Part shown: one piece after another, positions 61,605-64,000 of the stretch
Position numbering within the stretch: the stretch's first letter is position 1
Layout: every line of letters begins with the position of its first letter
Assembly (NCBI RefSeq): GCF_028689295.1
Contig: NZ_JAQTWL010000007.1
Span: 1-64,000 of the forward strand
DNA: 64,000 nt
DNA from: Rhodoferax sp.
GTDB lineage: Bacteria > Pseudomonadota > Gammaproteobacteria > Burkholderiales > Burkholderiaceae_C
Direction of reading: 5' to 3'
The notes under the pieces: generated by a model
The model's database searches: none
Seen by the model: the letters and a program-made list of their open reading frames with translations, nothing else
What the model was told of the DNA's origin: nothing
Made by a program: the position numbers and the translations under genes

Positions 61605-62954
61605 ATGGCTACCGAGGGCAATCTGTCAGCACCCACCCGTCACGCGATCGACTGGAATAACCCCGAGTACTACGACGAAGAGAAAACCTTCGTCGAGCTG
61701 GAGCGCATCTTCGACATCTGCCATGGCTGCCGCCGTTGTGTGAGCCTGTGCGGCGCCTTTCCCACGCTGTTCGACCTGGTGGACGAGAGCAAGACCATGG
61801 AAGTGAATGGCGTTGACAAAAAGGATTACTGGCAAGTGGTGGACCAGTGTTACCTGTGCGACCTGTGCTACATGACCAAGTGTCCTTACGTGCCGCCGCA
61901 CCAGTTCAACCTCGACTTCCCGCACACCATGCTGCGCGCCAAGGCCATCAAGTTCAGGAAGGGTGAAGTGGGCGCCGCCGAGAGGTTCCTGGCGTCCACC
62001 GACGTGCATGGCCAGCTCGCCGGCATTCCGGTCGTGGTGCAGGTGGCCAACGCGGCCAACAAGACCAAGGTGGCTCGCAGTGTGATGGAAAAGGTGGCGG
62101 GCGTGGACAAGGACGCCTGGTTGCCCTCGCTGGCAAGCAAAAAGTTCCGCTCGGCAGCGCCAGAAGCCAAGGCAACGGTAGTGAAAGACGGCGAGAAAAC
62201 GCCCGGCAAGGTGGCGATTTTTTCCACCTGCTTCATCAATTACAACGAACCCGGCATCGGCCTGGACCTGCTCAAGATACTCGACCACAACGACATCCCC
62301 TACGTGCTGGTCGAAAAGGAAAAATGCTGCGGCATGCCCAAGCTGGAACTGGGTGACCTGGAATCGGTGAACGCCAGCAAGGAGGCCAACATTCCGGTGC
62401 TGGCCCGCTACGCCAAGGACGGCTTTGCCATTATGGCGGCGGTGCCGAGTTGCGCGCTGATGTTCAAGCAGGAAATCCCGCTGATGTACCCCGATGAGGC
62501 GGACGTGCAGCTGGTCAAGGCGTTTATGTGGGACCCGTTCGAGTACCTGATGCAGCGCAAGCGTGACGGTCTGCTGAAAGAAGAATTCCCGGTACCGCTG
62601 GGCAACGTCAGCTACCAGATTCCCTGTCATGGCCGGGTGCAGAACATTGGCAAGAAAACCGAGGAAATGCTCAAGATGGTCCCCGGTACCACGGTGAATA
62701 CCTTCGAGCGCTGCTCGGGTCACGCCGGCACCTTCGGCGTCAAAAAGCTGTACCACCAGCAGGCCATGAAAATTGGCAAACCGCTGTTCAAGGGCATGGC
62801 CAGCATGAAGGACGGCAGCAAGCCCGACTACATCAGCTCCGACTGCCCGCTGGGTGGCCACCACATTGCCCAGGGCTTCGAGGTCAACGAACTGGGCACC
62901 CCTGAATTGCAGCACCCCTTGAGCCTGATCGCCAAGGCCTACGGACTGAAATAA
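61605..62954 (+). CDS. (4Fe-4S) oxidoreductase with CCG-like domains (GlcF / heterodisulfide-reductase related)
   Basis: A 449-aa protein. Two [4Fe-4S] ferredoxin motifs occur near the start: C39-HG-C42-RR-C45-VSL-C49 and C82-YL-C85-DL-C88-YMTK-C93. They are followed by two CCG-like domains: EKCCGMPKLELG is standard, while the second reads RCSGHAGTFG, with Ser in place of the second cysteine. The family passes electrons between quinones or flavins and soluble partners. With rubrerythrin upstream and DUF3501 15 bases downstream, it could reduce the di-iron peroxidase. Start ATG 61605 follows CAAGGA at 61591-61596. Confidence 0.88.
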   Translation: MATEGNLSAPTRHAIDWNNPEYYDEEKTFVELERIFDICHGCRRCVSLCGAFPTLFDLVDESKTMEVNGVDKKDYWQVVDQCYLCDLCYMTKCPYVPPHQFNLDFPHTMLRAKAIKFRKGEVGAAERFLASTDVHGQLAGIPVVVQVANAANKTKVARSVMEKVAGVDKDAWLPSLASKKFRSAAPEAKATVVKDGEKTPGKVAIFSTCFINYNEPGIGLDLLKILDHNDIPYVLVEKEKCCGMPKLELGDLESVNASKEANIPVLARYAKDGFAIMAAVPSCALMFKQEIPLMYPDEADVQLVKAFMWDPFEYLMQRKRDGLLKEEFPVPLGNVSYQIPCHGRVQNIGKKTEEMLKMVPGTTVNTFERCSGHAGTFGVKKLYHQQAMKIGKPLFKGMASMKDGSKPDYISSDCPLGGHHIAQGFEVNELGTPELQHPLSLIAKAYGLK

Positions 62955-62969
62955 CACACTGAACACACC

Positions 62970-63560
62970 ATGCAAATCACCGGAAACATCACCCCCGACA
63001 GCCTCATGAGCCTGGAGACCTACAGCAAATGGCGCAAGGCCAACAAGCCCGCCGTGATGGCGCACCGCAAGTTGCGCAGCGTGCATCTGGGCGAGCACAT
63101 GACGCTGCAGTTCGAGTCGGAGACCACCATCCGCTACCAGATTCAGGAGATGCTGCGCATCGAGAAGATTTTTGAGGAGGACGGCATCCAGCAGGAAATC
63201 GACGCCTACGCCGCGCTGGTGCCCAGCGGCAGCAACTGGACCGCGACCGTGCTGCTGGAATATCCCGATGTCAGCGAGCGCAAGCGTGAGCTGGCGCGCC
63301 TGATCGGGGTGGAAGACCGTCTGTTTGTCGAGGTCGAGGGCCAAAAGCGCGTTTATGCCATCGCCGACGAGGACATGGACCGTGAAAACGACGAGAAAAC
63401 CTCGGCCGTGCACTTTGCCCGCTTCGAATTGACCCCGGCCATGTGCGCCGCGGTCAAGGCCGGCGCCGCGGTCAAGCTGGGCTGCGATCACACCGCCTAT
63501 CCGGCGCATATCGCGGTCGCCGATGACACGCTGGCCTCGCTGGCCTCTGACCTGAAGTAG
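62970..63560 (+). CDS. DUF3501 family protein
   Basis: A 196-aa protein of unknown function that begins [20 protein letters not shown] and has [20 protein letters not shown] and [20 protein letters not shown], the DUF3501 signature. It has no signal peptide or membrane span. The order rubrerythrin, Fe-S oxidoreductase, DUF3501 is conserved in many proteobacteria, and the 15-base spacing to the previous gene indicates one operon. It may be a partner that joins the Fe-S protein to the rubrerythrin. Confidence 0.88.
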   Translation: MQITGNITPDSLMSLETYSKWRKANKPAVMAHRKLRSVHLGEHMTLQFESETTIRYQIQEMLRIEKIFEEDGIQQEIDAYAALVPSGSNWTATVLLEYPDVSERKRELARLIGVEDRLFVEVEGQKRVYAIADEDMDRENDEKTSAVHFARFELTPAMCAAVKAGAAVKLGCDHTAYPAHIAVADDTLASLASDLK

Positions 63561-63597
63561 GAATCCTGCATACTATGGGCTCGTCATTGCGGCCTCA

Positions 63598-63648
63598 GAC
63601 CTGATCCGGGGTTGCAGCACCCGCAACCCATCGATGCCGGATCAGGTC
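63598..63648. repeat. Inverted repeat (REP-like) between DUF3501 and yaaA
   Basis: GACCTGATCCGG (63598-63609) and CCGGATCAGGTC (63637-63648) are perfectly complementary; an inner stem GGGTTGC/GCAACCC adds to it. The preceding bases CGTCATTGCGG (63581-63591) resemble the start of the other dispersed repeats in the window. Confidence 0.85.
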
Positions 63649-63675
63649 CGGTGTGACACCTCCGGTTATTACGTC

Positions 63676-64000
63676 ATGCTGTTTTTACTCTCCCCCGCGA
63701 AATCGCTCGACTTCGAGACCCCTGCCGGTGACGTGCCCCACACCCAGCCGCTGTTCGTACCTCAGTCAACCGAGCTGATCACGATCCTCAAGCAAAAGTC
63801 GCCGCAGGAGATCGCCAGCCTGATGAGTCTGAGCGACAACCTGGCGGGGCTCAACGTGGCACGCTACCAGGCTTGGCGACCCAGGTTCAGCGCCAAGAAC
63901 GCCAAGCAGGCGGTTCTCGCCTTCAATGGCGACGTCTATGACGGGCTCGATGCCAAAACCTTGAGCGCGGACGACCTCGCCTGGGCGCAGGAACATGTCT
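63676..64000 (+). CDS. yaaA: Peroxide stress protein YaaA (DUF328), partial
   Basis: Open from ATG 63676 to the window end (108 codons, no stop). It begins [16 protein letters not shown], the usual YaaA opening, and has [19 protein letters not shown] and [18 protein letters not shown], which are family hallmarks. E. coli YaaA lowers free iron under H2O2 stress and is induced by OxyR; the fold binds DNA. Being close to the rubrerythrin genes, it suggests a peroxide-defence neighbourhood. The C-terminal half is outside the window. Confidence 0.94.
   Translation, partial: MLFLLSPAKSLDFETPAGDVPHTQPLFVPQSTELITILKQKSPQEIASLMSLSDNLAGLNVARYQAWRPRFSAKNAKQAVLAFNGDVYDGLDAKTLSADDLAWAQEHV

Noticed and set aside
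61626..63509. 627-aa minus-strand frame opposite the Fe-S oxidoreductase and DUF3501 genes
   Set aside because: It spans two real genes and the gap between them, and is His/Gln/Leu-rich shadow sequence.

Overview
The window reads as chromosome of a betaproteobacterium of the order Burkholderiales, most likely family Comamonadaceae and perhaps near Rhodoferax or Polaromonas. The basis is the high GC content, the S3 protein with an Arg/Ala-rich tail, the Neisseria-type porins, the dapF-DUF484-xerC and dksA-hslVU linkages, and meso-DAP-type peptidoglycan genes. The genus is an inference from gene content and was not tested by alignment.

Layout. 1-2000: end of an S10 ribosomal-protein operon (rplV, rpsC, rplP, rpmC, rpsQ) closed by a terminator, then a peroxiredoxin. 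2500-8900: a GNAT acetyltransferase, a divergent cytochrome b561 / cytochrome c' pair, a DUF4197 protein, an MFS transporter, and a permease-less PTS set (EIIA-Man, HPr, EI). 8900-12500 (minus strand): LrgB, LrgA, a GlcD-type FAD oxidase and a LysR regulator, which look like a 2-hydroxyacid (glycolate/lactate) module. 12500-17600: psd, an IS110-type transposase remnant, an unknown low-GC gene followed by an attC-like site, the PA2779/PA2778 pair, purU and a MazG-like enzyme. 17565-27917: dapF, DUF484, xerC, an rRNA methyltransferase, a COG0523 GTPase, an unusual dksA with a long Lys/Pro/Val tail, a STAS protein, and hslVU.

28000-49600: a complete dcw (division and cell wall) cluster, mraZ-rsmH-ftsL-ftsI-murE-murF-mraY-murD-ftsW-murG-murC-ddl-ftsQ-ftsA-ftsZ, then paiB-like and lpxC. 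It is tightly coupled, with many 4-base overlaps, and is preceded by GTG repeats at exact 10-bp spacing that match a MraZ operator. Between ftsZ and lpxC lies the remains of an integron: a frameshifted 3' fragment of an intI-type integrase on the minus strand, a piece of an IS91-like transposase, an attI-like core site, two cassettes with unknown genes, one well-formed attC and one half attC. This is the most interesting part of the window.

49600-64000: three porins, a decayed toxin-antitoxin pair, a Bcr/CflA-type exporter, a CopD-like membrane protein, tRNA-Leu(CAA), cysM, a TusA-like protein, valS, and an oxidative-stress-like set (rubrerythrin, Fe-S oxidoreductase, DUF3501, and a yaaA cut by the window end).

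Four intergenic repeat elements share a start close to GTCATTGCG and resemble REP/palindromic repeats; one of them sits just before the xerC start codon.
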